Position numbers and translations under genes: made by a program. A stretch of 64,000 bases of DNA from Pseudomonas lini (lineage in GTDB: Bacteria; Pseudomonadota; Gammaproteobacteria; Pseudomonadales; Pseudomonadaceae). Below the pieces are notes generated by a model. It saw nothing but the letters and a program-made list of their open reading frames with translations. It was not told where the DNA came from and did no database searches. The stretch is from NCBI RefSeq assembly GCF_964063345.1, contig NZ_OZ061318.1, positions 5,952,001-6,016,000 of the forward strand. Direction: 5' to 3'. Position 1 is the first letter of the stretch; each line of letters starts with the position of its first letter. Below are positions 28,195-36,546 of the stretch, one piece after another.

Positions 28195-28575
28195 TGGAGC
28201 TTCAGATTAACGATAAGACCTATCAGGTCGAAGCTGAGGGCGACACAGCCGCTGCTGTGGGTGATTCGTGACGAAATCGGTATGACGGGAACAAACTATA
28301 CCTGCAATGGGGATTACGGGTGTGGTCTCGCTCAGTGCGTCGCTTGTTCCGTCTTGATCGACGGCGTTGTGGCGCGTTCCTGTGTCATCCTCATTGCAGG
28401 TATATACGGCCGCAAGATCACCACGATTGAGGCGATAGAGCAGGATGATGTTGGCCAACGCGTCGTCGCCTCTTGGGGCAAACACCAAGTGGCACAGTGC
28501 GGTTATTGCCAGTCTGGCAAAGTGATTGCAACCCCGCAATCGTTGGGCAATGCGCTGATCCCCAGATCGGGATGA
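28195..28575 (+). pseudogene. Decayed (2Fe-2S) subunit of a molybdenum oxidase (IorA-like)
   Basis: This is a broken paralogue of the gene at 18108. It begins in one frame (MELQINDKTYQVEAEGDT), then a single extra base near 28245 shifts the frame so that PLLWVIRDEIGMTG continues in another. Within the first Fe-S loop an insertion of about six residues (YTCNGD) precedes YGCGLAQC, and the normal Gly after that Cys is Val. CGYCQSG is present, but the CRCGT pair needed for the second cluster is gone because the 3' end is shifted and truncated. No Mo-subunit gene follows. It cannot make a working subunit. Confidence 0.85.
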
Positions 28576-28599
28576 GCGGGAAGGGCATACGCAGGTACT

Positions 28600-28950
28600 T
28601 TTCGGCGCTTCGACAGGCAAGCCCTGATCTACGAGCATAAACGTCGCCAGCGTTTGGAAGGCATGACTGACACTCGGCATTTGCCGCAGTATGTCTTGCC
28701 CATTAAGCGCCAAGCTATCTCCGGCCAGCGTACTTTCAGGTCGGCACGGTAGAAATCAAAGAAGCCGGCACCCCGTTGAGGGGGTGCAGACAAAACGCGT
28801 CGCAGAGCATCACTCTGGAGCCCGGATGCAGATTCACCATCACCTCGCTGTGCAGTTTTGCCTGGGGGAATAGGATCGTCGCCACCTGTACTGCTTCTTC
28901 GCCGAGCCGCGCGGCCGGCGGCAACGTAATGTTGCTGGTCGGTGCGTATA
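28600..28950 (-). pseudogene. Relic resembling urease accessory protein UreD
   Basis: In the minus strand, two frames together read like a UreD/UreH fragment. One frame has ILFPQAKLHSEVMVNL and then HPGSRVMLCDAF, and after a frameshift FDFYRADLKV appears, followed by MPSVSHAFQTLATFMLV. The pattern of hydrophobic strands, a P-G-(A/S)-R turn, a D-A-F and a later R-A-D-L fits the UreD beta-helix. There is no intact start and at least one frameshift, and no other urease genes are nearby. The assignment rests on pattern memory only. Confidence 0.35.
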
Positions 28951-29046
28951 GAAGTCTTCAGCGCCGTAGCGACTTCGCACAAGGTTTAGAGTAAAGCGTT
29001 AAATTCGTTACAGAACTCTCCACCCCGCACTCCGGAAGAAATTTCG

Positions 29047-30120
29047 ATGAACGAGCGACATCCTCACTCCAATAAGTCTTTTCTCGGGCCGCTCGTACTG
29101 ATCGCGGCGGTGGTTGTCGCCGTCGGCGCCGCGTTCGCATACACAGCCGGTTGGTTGACACCCGCACGCCTCACGCCGACCAAGATCGTCGAGGTGCTGG
29201 CGCCGCCCGCCGGACCGGCGCTCGGCTTCCGCCGCGCCCATGCCAAGGGTATCTGCTTCACTGGTACCTTCGAGGCCAACGGCACTGGCAGCGATTTGTC
29301 CAAGGCACAGATGTTCGCCGCCGGCACCTATCCTGTGACCGGCCGCTTCAACCTCGCCTCGCCCGACCTCAAGGCGCCCGATGGCAGCGCGCGCGTGCGC
29401 TCCCTGAGCCTGCGCATCCGAACGCCCGACGGCCAGGAGTGGCGTTCCGCAATGATCAATGCGCCGTTCTTCCCAGTCGCGACGCCGCAGGCCTTCTACG
29501 ACTTGCAGGTGGCTTCCGCCGACAAGAGCCATCCGGATGCGTTGAAGAGCTTCGCCGCTGTGCACCCCGAGATCGGCGCGTTTAGCCAGTGGGCCGGCAG
29601 CGCGCCGTTCACCAGCTCGTACGCGGAAGACCGCTACAACGGCATCAACAGCTTCGTCTTCACCAACGCGCAGGGCCAAGACCAGGCCGTGCGCTGGTCC
29701 TTTAAGCCGGCCGCCAAACCTGTGTTGGTCTCGGGCGACGAACTCAAGAAGCGCGAGCCCGATTTCCTGCTGGCAGACATCACCGAGCGCGTCGCGAAGG
29801 CGACGCAGCGCTGGGCTATGACGGTCATGGTCGCCGACCCGGGCGACCCGACCGCCGACCCGAGCAAGGTTTGGCCGGAAGATCGCCGCAGCGTCGGCGT
29901 CGGCACCCTGTCGGTGACGAAAATTGAGCCCGAGGCCGATGGCTCATGCCGCGACATCAACTTCGATCCCACCGTGCTGCCGGCCGGCATGCGCACATCC
30001 GACGACCCTTTCCCCGCCGCACGTTCGGCCGCTTATTCGGTCTCGTACAACCGCCGGACCGCCGAAGAAAAAGACTATCCGCGCACCCCGTCCACCACCA
30101 CCGCCGGAGCCAAGCCATGA
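29047..30120 (+). CDS. Catalase-family peroxidase (SrpA-like)
   Basis: This 357-residue protein has one N-terminal membrane/signal segment (about residues 15-36) and a short catalase-core domain as in SrpA-type catalase-related peroxidases. The catalytic His is in RRAHAKGICFTGTF near residue 63, and the heme-ligand Tyr region is RSAAYSVSYNRR near residue 335. The length is well below that of true catalases, as expected. It probably reduces peroxides in the periplasm. Its stop overlaps the cytochrome b561 start (ATGA), so the two are translationally coupled and likely form an electron-transfer pair. GC content here is high compared with the flanks. Confidence 0.9.
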   Translation: MNERHPHSNKSFLGPLVLIAAVVVAVGAAFAYTAGWLTPARLTPTKIVEVLAPPAGPALGFRRAHAKGICFTGTFEANGTGSDLSKAQMFAAGTYPVTGRFNLASPDLKAPDGSARVRSLSLRIRTPDGQEWRSAMINAPFFPVATPQAFYDLQVASADKSHPDALKSFAAVHPEIGAFSQWAGSAPFTSSYAEDRYNGINSFVFTNAQGQDQAVRWSFKPAAKPVLVSGDELKKREPDFLLADITERVAKATQRWAMTVMVADPGDPTADPSKVWPEDRRSVGVGTLSVTKIEPEADGSCRDINFDPTVLPAGMRTSDDPFPAARSAAYSVSYNRRTAEEKDYPRTPSTTTAGAKP

Positions 30121-30695
30121 GCCAAGTCAACCAGCAATTCGCGCCGTTACAGCGGGCGCTTCATTGGGGCATGGCGATCTGCATCCTCGTGATGCTGTTC
30201 ATCGGCGTCGGCATGGTCTCGACGATCACGCCCGCGTACCTGATGCTGGTCTCGATCCACAAGCCGTTGGGCATTGCGATCCTCGTGCTCGCGGTGCTGC
30301 GCCTGATCGTCCGCTGGCGCCTTGGTGCGCCGCCGCTGCCGCGTGACATGCCCGAGCCGATGAAGCTCGCCGCCAAACTCTCGCATGTCGCGTTCTATGT
30401 GCTGATGCTCGCGATGCCCTTGCTTGGCTGGGCCATGTTGTCGGCGGCGGACTACCCGGTGCTCGTCGCCGGGCTGCGTCTGCCCGCCATCGTGTCGCCC
30501 GACGCCGGCCTGCACAGCTGGCTGTGGAACGCTCACAAGTTCCTCTCGTTCTGCTTCTTCGCGCTGATCCTGCTGCACCTCGGGGCCGCTCTGTTCCACG
30601 CGCTGGTGCGACGCGACGGCGTGTTCGAGACCATGGCGCCATTTCCGGTACATCCGTCGGTCGACGGCAGGGTCGTGACCAAGTGCGCTGACTGA
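30117..30695 (+). CDS. Cytochrome b561 family protein
   Basis: This 192-residue integral membrane protein has four predicted helices. Heme-ligand His residues are seen in LQRALHWGMA (helix 1), SIHKPLG (helix 2), KLSHVAFY (helix 3) and WNAHKFLSF (helix 4), the usual b561 layout. It oxidises quinol in the inner membrane. Because it overlaps the SrpA-like gene by 4 bp, its likely job is feeding electrons from the quinone pool to that peroxidase. The start is fixed by the overlap. Confidence 0.92.
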   Translation: MSQVNQQFAPLQRALHWGMAICILVMLFIGVGMVSTITPAYLMLVSIHKPLGIAILVLAVLRLIVRWRLGAPPLPRDMPEPMKLAAKLSHVAFYVLMLAMPLLGWAMLSAADYPVLVAGLRLPAIVSPDAGLHSWLWNAHKFLSFCFFALILLHLGAALFHALVRRDGVFETMAPFPVHPSVDGRVVTKCAD

Positions 30696-31109
30696 CGCAG
30701 GCTCCGTTACCACGGGCGCCGTGGCGCGCGCGTTCTCGGTGGGGCGAGATGAAATACCTCAGTGGGCATGTACTGTGGGACCACGACCTGCAGTGACCGT
30801 CGGGCTGGGAGGCTGGCACGAAGTGACGCTGACCCTCGCCGGATCACCGAGCTTCATAGAGATGTTCGTCGCCAAGTTCAGCGAGCCGCCGACTTAAGGT
30901 GCCGTGCCTAAACACCTGGCGTCGAAGCCTCCCGCCATTGGCGTTCGGACGCAGGGGGGCGCCTTCACGATACAGAAACTTCGGCGCATGAACGGGATCG
31001 CAAAAGCAGAGAAATATCTGGATGCACATGCGTAGCGCAAAGATTTACTAATTTATATCTTTCTTCGTAGGGTGTGCTAGCGGCTGTCAAATCAACCATC
31101 GGAACAGAC
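30696..31109. other. Intergenic stretch
   Basis: This 414-bp gap has no supported gene. It changes from GC-rich near the b561 gene to AT-rich by 31040, where the promoter of the sugar dehydrogenase gene probably lies (ATTTATATCTTTCT region). Short open frames here show no family pattern. Confidence 0.5.
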
Positions 31110-32228
31110 ATGAATCTGAAACTTGAGTGGGTTCTGGTCCCAGCATTTCTTGCCATGGGTTTTGCTGTCAGCGCGCTGGCCGCCGAGGTGCGGGCTGAGC
31201 GGGTGGCAACCGGATTGGAGAATCCCTGGGCAGTGGCCTTTCTGCCGGCAAATCGCTACTTGGTGACAGAACGGCCGGGCCGGCTTCGGGTGGTTGGTGC
31301 CGATGGGAGCATCGGCCCGCCGGTTGAGGGGCTGCCGGCGATCGCGGCAGGCGGGCAGGGCGGGCTGCTGGATGTCGTGACCGACAGTGCTTTCGACGTG
31401 AATCGCATGGTCTACTTCTGCTTTTCCGAACCGGCCGCTGGTGGCGCGGGCAATAGCACGGCAGTGGCACGCGCGACGCTGTCGAGCAACATGGTGCGCC
31501 TCGACAACCTGCAGGTGATTTTCAGTCAGCGACCGAAGGTGAGCAGCTCCGCGCATTTCGGCTGCCGCATCGTCGAGGCGAAGGACGGGACGCTTTTCGT
31601 CACGTTGGGCGAGCGTTACAGCCGGAAGGAGGATGCGCAGGAACTCGATAACCACTTGGGCAAAGTGGTGCGCATCCAGAAGGACGGCGCGGTACCGGCC
31701 GACAACCCTTTCGTCGACCGCGCCGGTGCCTTGCCGGAGATCTGGAGCTATGGCCATCGCAATAGCCAGGGCGCTACGCTCGGTCCGGACGGCCGCTTCT
31801 GGATGAACGATCACGGTCCGCAGGGCGGCGACGAGATCAACGTTCCGCTGGCGGGGCGCAACTACGGCTGGCCGGTCATCACCTACGGCGAAAACTATGG
31901 CGGCGGGAAGATTGGCGACGGCCTGACCGCCAAGGACGGCATGGAGCAGCCGCTGCATTACTGGGTGCCCTCGATCGCGCCGTCCGGCATGGCCTTCCTG
32001 ACTAGCGACCGTTATGGGCCGGCATGGAAGGGCAATCTCTTCGTCGGTTCGCTCAAGTTCGGTTACCTCGACCGTATCGAACTGAAAGACGGTAAGGTCG
32101 TGGCCGAGCACAAGTTGCTGGAGGACGGGCATGCCCGCATTCGGGATGTCAGGCAGGGCCCTGACGGCCTGCTCTACGTGCTCACCGACGAACAGGATGG
32201 CAAACTGCTGCGTCTTCAGCCGCGCTGA
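31110..32228 (+). CDS. PQQ-dependent sugar dehydrogenase (soluble aldose dehydrogenase-like)
   Basis: This 372-residue exported beta-propeller is of the glucose/sorbosone dehydrogenase family. A Sec signal peptide ends ALA-AEVRAE. Family motifs are GLENPWAVAFLP, GGQGGLLDVV, HFGCRIV, GERYSRKEDAQ, YGHRNSQG and NDHGPQGGDEIN, the latter near the PQQ/calcium site. I chose ATG 31110 because it begins directly with the signal peptide; the frame is open from 31074. It should oxidise aldose sugars in the periplasm with PQQ. It stands alone on the plus strand. Confidence 0.92.
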   Translation: MNLKLEWVLVPAFLAMGFAVSALAAEVRAERVATGLENPWAVAFLPANRYLVTERPGRLRVVGADGSIGPPVEGLPAIAAGGQGGLLDVVTDSAFDVNRMVYFCFSEPAAGGAGNSTAVARATLSSNMVRLDNLQVIFSQRPKVSSSAHFGCRIVEAKDGTLFVTLGERYSRKEDAQELDNHLGKVVRIQKDGAVPADNPFVDRAGALPEIWSYGHRNSQGATLGPDGRFWMNDHGPQGGDEINVPLAGRNYGWPVITYGENYGGGKIGDGLTAKDGMEQPLHYWVPSIAPSGMAFLTSDRYGPAWKGNLFVGSLKFGYLDRIELKDGKVVAEHKLLEDGHARIRDVRQGPDGLLYVLTDEQDGKLLRLQPR

Positions 32229-32732
32229 GCGCCATCAGGGCAGGCATTGCGCAGCTGCAGCGTCGGCAAGCCGCGACGCCTGCCCGCAACCTCTTCGACG
32301 GCTTGCGCTCGCCGCCTCCCAAGGAGGAACTCGGCGATATCAAGCTGATCGTCGAGAACGATACCAGCCAGGTCGGTTCTGTGGGGAAATGTGTTTCAGG
32401 ATCTCGACACCAGCGCTGGAAACAGAAGCGAGAAGCCCATTCAGGGTAACAGAGAGGCCGTCAACTCACATTTTCGAACCAGGCGGGAGCGTCCCAGGCC
32501 TTGTATTGATCACTCCAACCGCCAACCGTTCAGGTCAAGACCTCCTCTGGAATAACCTCATCGAAGAAATCAGCTGGGTTTGCGCTTGCTCTGATACGAA
32601 TGCAGGAGCTCATGGAGCATTCCATTGACGGTGCTTTCAGGGGGTAAGACTGTACCGGCAGAAGGTGACAACCGCCGATAGGTCTGCCAAGAGGAGGATC
32701 ATCCTGCGATAACGCTCCCTGACCTATGTCCC
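32229..32732. other. Coding-like relic without an intact gene
   Basis: Directly after the sugar dehydrogenase stop, a plus-strand frame from about 32231 to 32390 reads like real protein (ARNLFDGLRSPPPKEELGD, then IKLIVENDTSQ) with no start codon and no recognisable family. The rest to 32732 shows no supported gene. This is probably debris at the edge of the island. Confidence 0.4.
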
Positions 32733-32890
32733 TTAGAAGTCCATGGTCAGCCCCGCGTAAACGGCGCGGGCATCGAATGCGGCGTGCAGTGATTGATCCA
32801 CTCCAACGCTGGTGTCATACCAGACTTGGATCTTGAAATACTTCAAAAACAAGTCCAGAATTAAGTTTTTTCCTGCTTCGGCAAGAAAAG
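32733..32890 (-). pseudogene. C-terminal relic of an outer-membrane beta-barrel protein
   Basis: The minus strand reads KIQVWYDTSVGVDQSL, then HAAFDARAVYAGLTMDF and a stop at 32733. The alternating aromatic/hydrophobic pattern and terminal Phe are the C-terminal strands of an outer-membrane barrel. No start or upstream domain is found, since the direct repeat begins at 32898. The parent family is not clear. Confidence 0.5.
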
Positions 32891-32897
32891 AAACCCG

Positions 32898-33107
32898 TTA
32901 GATTTCAATGGGTCGGACGCCAGATACGAGTCTCGTTTCCCGCTCCAAGCATTAAAAAATGGATCTCTGAAAAGAGGTCCATTTTTTTTCGTCCAGAGAA
33001 AAGTCTTTCTTTGGCTTTTGCCGCGCGCCCCCCCCTTAAAACACTCAGATCCAGCCCCGATGGACACATTCTCCAGTACATCAATCCGGTGCCCGGCAGA
33101 TCGGTTT
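32898..33107 (+). repeat. Left copy of ~210-bp direct repeat bounding the island
   Basis: This segment matches 40224-40431 in the same orientation with scattered substitutions and a few small indels. Shared landmarks, in order, are TTAGATT, CAATGGGTCGGAC, the hairpin with T-run, AAAAGTCTTTCTTTGGC, CCAGTACATCAATCC and CGGCAGATCGG. Flanking bases on both sides are unrelated, so the ends are well defined. It encloses the LysE-to-Lrp cassette together with the right copy. Confidence 0.88.
32958..32989. terminator. Bidirectional rho-independent terminator in the left repeat
   Basis: An 11-bp stem (AATGGATCTCT at 32958-32968 with AGAGGTCCATT at 32973-32983, one G-T wobble) and GAAA loop are flanked by an A-run on the left and a T-run on the right. 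It can therefore stop transcription from either side. Confidence 0.75.
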
Positions 33108-33365
33108 CGTCTCTGAAGCATTGGCCGGTGCTGGTCTTCGGATCAGCATCCGCCAGCCACTTCAAGTGTCCATCGGACGGACTTCCAGTGCCGGATAGGT
33201 ATCGAGAGTATCCGGTGCCCAGGACACTGCTGCACCTTAGTAATGAAGGAAAAACAAGAATACTTCGTGCAAAATTATCGGAAAAGCCTGTGTGAAGATT
33301 AATAATTAATTCATAAAAAAGTGCACTTCCCCTAACCTTTCAGTATCAATTACGGAGGTGCATCT

Positions 33366-33998
33366 ATGTTGATTTTCGTTAAGTCAATGGTCATTGGGCT
33401 TTGTATTGCAGCCCCTGTGGGGCCCATTGGGCTGTTGTGCATACAGAGAAGCCTTATGCTGGGATGGAGAGCAGGGTTCGCGACAGGATTGGGGGCGGCT
33501 ACAGCTGATTCGATCTATGGATTTGTCGGTGCGCTGGGGATTACAGCTATCATAGCGACGCTCATTAGCCTCAAACCATGGTTGTGTATTTTCGGGGGAG
33601 TGTTCCTCGCGTACATTGGTTATCAAACAATAAGATCGAAAGGGAGCACAACAGCCTTGGCGGGTGAGCGAGCCAACATGTTCAACGCCTACTCGACTAC
33701 ACTGTTTTTGACACTGTCAAACCCAATGACTATCTTGTCGTTTATCGCGATATTTGCCGCCATGAGTGACGGCATGGTCAGTGATCAAAGCAGTCAGCAC
33801 TCAGTGCTGCCTATGGTGATCGGTATATTTCTAGGCTCGGCAGTCTGGTGGCTGGGGTTGAGCGGATTCTCCTCCATATTCAAGACCCGGATCTCCCAAT
33901 CAAAGCTTAGGTTGATCAACTATTTTTCCGGGTCAACCATAACCATCCTGGGTGCCTATCAGGTAGCCACTGGCGTTATACTCGCCACAGGTACCTGA
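33366..33998 (+). CDS. LysE-family amino-acid exporter
   Basis: This 210-residue inner-membrane protein has about six hydrophobic segments. The signature PVGPIGLLCIQRSLMLGWRAGFATGLGAATAD at residues 16-47 (seen as PVGPIGLLC...GLGAATAD) is typical of the LysE/RhtB superfamily, as is LSNPMTILSFIAIFA near residue 117. GGAGGT lies 7 bases before the ATG. It converges on the aminotransferase gene, 82 bp away. Within this island it is the obvious candidate to export an amino acid made or modified by the neighbouring enzymes. Confidence 0.92.
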   Translation: MLIFVKSMVIGLCIAAPVGPIGLLCIQRSLMLGWRAGFATGLGAATADSIYGFVGALGITAIIATLISLKPWLCIFGGVFLAYIGYQTIRSKGSTTALAGERANMFNAYSTTLFLTLSNPMTILSFIAIFAAMSDGMVSDQSSQHSVLPMVIGIFLGSAVWWLGLSGFSSIFKTRISQSKLRLINYFSGSTITILGAYQVATGVILATGT

Positions 33999-34080
33999 GC
34001 GGAAAGTCATACAAGGCTTGTTTCTCATTGACTGATCAACACGCCTTGGCATCAATCCCCAAGGCCCATGGGAGGATGCT

Positions 34081-35337
34081 TTACTGCATTCTAAATTCAA
34101 TGTACGCCCTGAGGCGGCCTATCGCTTGTTGGATTTCTGATTCTGTCGCATTACTAAACGACAATCTGACCTGAGTAACAGCCTCATTCGTCAGTGAAAA
34201 CAAGGAAGTGGGAAATACAATAACCTTGAAATTCCTGGCGCACTCGCACATTTCAGAATATTCAAAGGTGAAAGGCAACTGTAGATTGATGAAAAAACCA
34301 CCTGTCGGATGGTTCCAGGTGACAGTTCTTCGAGAATTGGTCTTGAACGGAAATTCACGTTCAAGGCATTCAATCATGCAGTTTCTTTTTTTCGTGTAAG
34401 ACAACACTCTTGGTTGGTTCAGGTTTTTTAAAGAGTAATTATTCTCTATCAACAAACCTCCGACAACCGCTTGACACAGTGCAGGTGTATTGACCGTGAT
34501 CAAGCTTTTGGCTTTGCATAATCTACTGCTAAAGGACATCACCCCGGCGCCCTCCGGAGCGACTAGATAGCCCATACGCAATCCCGGAAAAATCGACTTT
34601 GCAAAAGAGCCAAGAAGGAACACTCGACTACTGTCGATCGACTTCATCGAAGGGATTTTATCTCCCTCGTACCTGAAGTAGCTGTAGGCATTATCCTCCA
34701 GGATTAAAAAGTCAAATTCATTGGCCAAGGAGAGCATAGCCTTCCTGTCTTCATAGGAAAGGCTGTCAGCAGTAGGGTTACTAAAATCTGAAATCGCGTA
34801 CAGCGCTTTTATCTTTTCCCCCCTGGACTCCAGCTCCTTAGCTACCTTGCGCAGGGCAGAGGGATCGAGGAAGGTGTCCATGGGAACGGGTACAATTTTT
34901 ATTCTTAATAATTTCGCAATACCGGTTATCCCGGAAAACACAGGGTCGGGCACTAATAAAACACCGCCTCCTTCAAAAATGGCTAACAGTGTCAAGGTGG
35001 CAGCTTCTTGAAACCCCATACACACAACAATACTGTCAGGGTTGAAAATTTTTATCCCTTCATCCACCTGCAAGTATTCGGCGATTATCTCATTGATAAT
35101 CCCGGCGGTTTTTCCATATTGGCAAAGGAGTGTCGCAAGTGAATGTTTCGTATCGGCGATGTATCGTGCATAGCTGGCCAGCCCCTTATCGATGAGGGCG
35201 TGGTCGCATTGCTCATCATCAGGTCGACCGGAAGCCAGAGAAATAGCCTCTGGATTTTCATTGGAAATGGAATTTAGAAGATGGATAACGTTCAGAGTAG
35301 GGTCTTCGAATATCGTTTTTTCGAATGCAATGGACAA
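34081..35337 (-). CDS. Fold-type I PLP aminotransferase (2-aminoadipate/MocR-like domain)
   Basis: This aminotransferase of about 418 residues has the PLP-Lys in LLGSFAKSIFPGLRMGY (Lys247), the Asn in SDFSNPTADS (Asn187) and Asp215 in ILEDNAYSY. It resembles the aminotransferase domain of MocR proteins or LysN-type 2-aminoadipate aminotransferases, but has no DNA-binding domain. I propose a TTG start at 35337: GGAGAAG lies six bases before it, and a transcription terminator (35352-35385) lies further upstream, which an ATG start near 35400 would have to include. It moves an amino group on a substrate related to the lyase gene upstream. Confidence 0.85.
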   Translation of the reverse strand: MSIAFEKTIFEDPTLNVIHLLNSISNENPEAISLASGRPDDEQCDHALIDKGLASYARYIADTKHSLATLLCQYGKTAGIINEIIAEYLQVDEGIKIFNPDSIVVCMGFQEAATLTLLAIFEGGGVLLVPDPVFSGITGIAKLLRIKIVPVPMDTFLDPSALRKVAKELESRGEKIKALYAISDFSNPTADSLSYEDRKAMLSLANEFDFLILEDNAYSYFRYEGDKIPSMKSIDSSRVFLLGSFAKSIFPGLRMGYLVAPEGAGVMSFSSRLCKAKSLITVNTPALCQAVVGGLLIENNYSLKNLNQPRVLSYTKKRNCMIECLEREFPFKTNSRRTVTWNHPTGGFFINLQLPFTFEYSEMCECARNFKVIVFPTSLFSLTNEAVTQVRLSFSNATESEIQQAIGRLRAYIEFRMQ

Positions 35338-35351
35338 TTTCGCTTCTCCAT

Positions 35352-35385
35352 AAAAAAAGCAACGAGCCGTTGAAAGCTCGTTGCT
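35352..35385 (-). terminator. Rho-independent terminator/attenuator between lyase and aminotransferase genes
   Basis: On the minus strand AGCAACGAGC and GCTCGTTGCT form a perfect 10-bp stem with an 8-base loop followed by seven T residues. It starts 15 bp after the stop of the lyase gene and ends just before the aminotransferase ribosome binding site. It should lower aminotransferase expression unless read through. Confidence 0.85.
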
Positions 35386-35400
35386 CATGATTAACATCAA

Positions 35401-36546
35401 CTACGCAGGTTTAAGTGCATGTTCTCGATTCGCCATGTTTTCCATGGCTTCGAATGCTTGAAGCAGATCCTCTTTAAGATCCTCAAGGGCTTCTAAACCA
35501 AAACATAATCTAACCAAACCCTTTTCAATCCCCATGTCCGCTTTTTCCTGCTCAGTCATTGAGGCATGGCTCCCACTAAAGGGTTGAGCAACCATCGACG
35601 TGACACAGGCCATTCCCGTGCCCGTTCCAAACCATTTGAGGGCGCTGGTGAAGATTTTGTAAAAGGGAACCAGATCGGGCCGAATATCAACAAACACAAT
35701 GCCACCATATCCGGTCAATTGTTTGCCATCGACTCGCGGATAATAAACATGCTCAATAAAGGGCAGTTGCCGCAGGTAGTTGAGCATGCTGGAGGTAGTG
35801 TTACTGTGTTTCTCCATCCGTAGGTTAAACGTCTGCATGCTTCTGCGAAGCAGCCATGCGCTATAAGGGGCTAATATTGAGCCTGAATAAAAACGACCTT
35901 CGAGCAGGCGCTTATAAATCATTTCACTGTTGATAAGCACCAAGCCGCCCATGACATCGCTATGCCCGGAGAAATACTTCGTTGCACTGTACAGAGAAAT
36001 GTCGGCGCCAAAGTTTAGAGGTTTTTGAAAGATCGGAGTGGCCCACGTGTTATCAACGACTACCAGCGCCTGTGGGTTGTTTTGCTTAACCGCCCTGCTG
36101 ACCGCATGAATATCAATATCTTTCAGGAAGGGATTGGTCGGCGTTTCGAAAATGACCATATCCACATTCGATGGCAACGCTTCCAACCCACTTTCTGTGG
36201 TGAGATCCAGAATCGTCAGTTGCGCACCGATACGTGCAGCATATCGCTGAAACAGTTTATAAGAACAGCCATAGATGTATTTGTTGATCACCAGCGACCC
36301 ACCCGGTTTCAGCAGCTCCAAAACCATGTAGATGGCACTCATTCCGGTGCTGTAGGCCAAGGCGTATTCGCTGCCTTCCAGGGAAGCGACAACCTGTTCC
36401 AGCTCAGTCACGTTGGGATTGGCTTTTCTCGAGTAGAAGAACGCCGAGTCAGCGCTAAAAGCGCTGCACTGATAAATAGGCGTCACAGATGGATGGGCCT
36501 CTCGGTCATCTACCTTGATATGGAGTATTTCAGTAGACACATTCAT
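35401..36546 (-). CDS. Methionine gamma-lyase/cystathionine-lyase-like PLP enzyme
   Basis: This 381-residue enzyme belongs to the Cys/Met-metabolism PLP family. The PLP-binding Lys190 is in YSATKYFSGHSDVMGG and Asp165 in VVDNTWATP. The active-site loop reads YGCS at residues 92-95. The Cys94 position corresponds to the Cys of methionine gamma-lyases, where cystathionine synthases and lyases mostly have Gly. The substrate may therefore be methionine- or homocysteine-like, or an unusual gamma-substituted amino acid. It overlaps the radical SAM gene by 4 bp (translational coupling). An Lrp-type regulator lies in the same island, as with the known mdeR-mdeA pair of P. putida. A cytosolic tetramer is expected. 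Confidence 0.87.
   Translation of the reverse strand: MNVSTEILHIKVDDREAHPSVTPIYQCSAFSADSAFFYSRKANPNVTELEQVVASLEGSEYALAYSTGMSAIYMVLELLKPGGSLVINKYIYGCSYKLFQRYAARIGAQLTILDLTTESGLEALPSNVDMVIFETPTNPFLKDIDIHAVSRAVKQNNPQALVVVDNTWATPIFQKPLNFGADISLYSATKYFSGHSDVMGGLVLINSEMIYKRLLEGRFYSGSILAPYSAWLLRRSMQTFNLRMEKHSNTTSSMLNYLRQLPFIEHVYYPRVDGKQLTGYGGIVFVDIRPDLVPFYKIFTSALKWFGTGTGMACVTSMVAQPFSGSHASMTEQEKADMGIEKGLVRLCFGLEALEDLKEDLLQAFEAMENMANREHALKPA

Noticed and set aside
29008..29679. 223-codon minus-strand frame opposite the SrpA-like gene
   Set aside because: High GC content gives long chance frames; the plus strand carries clear catalase motifs.
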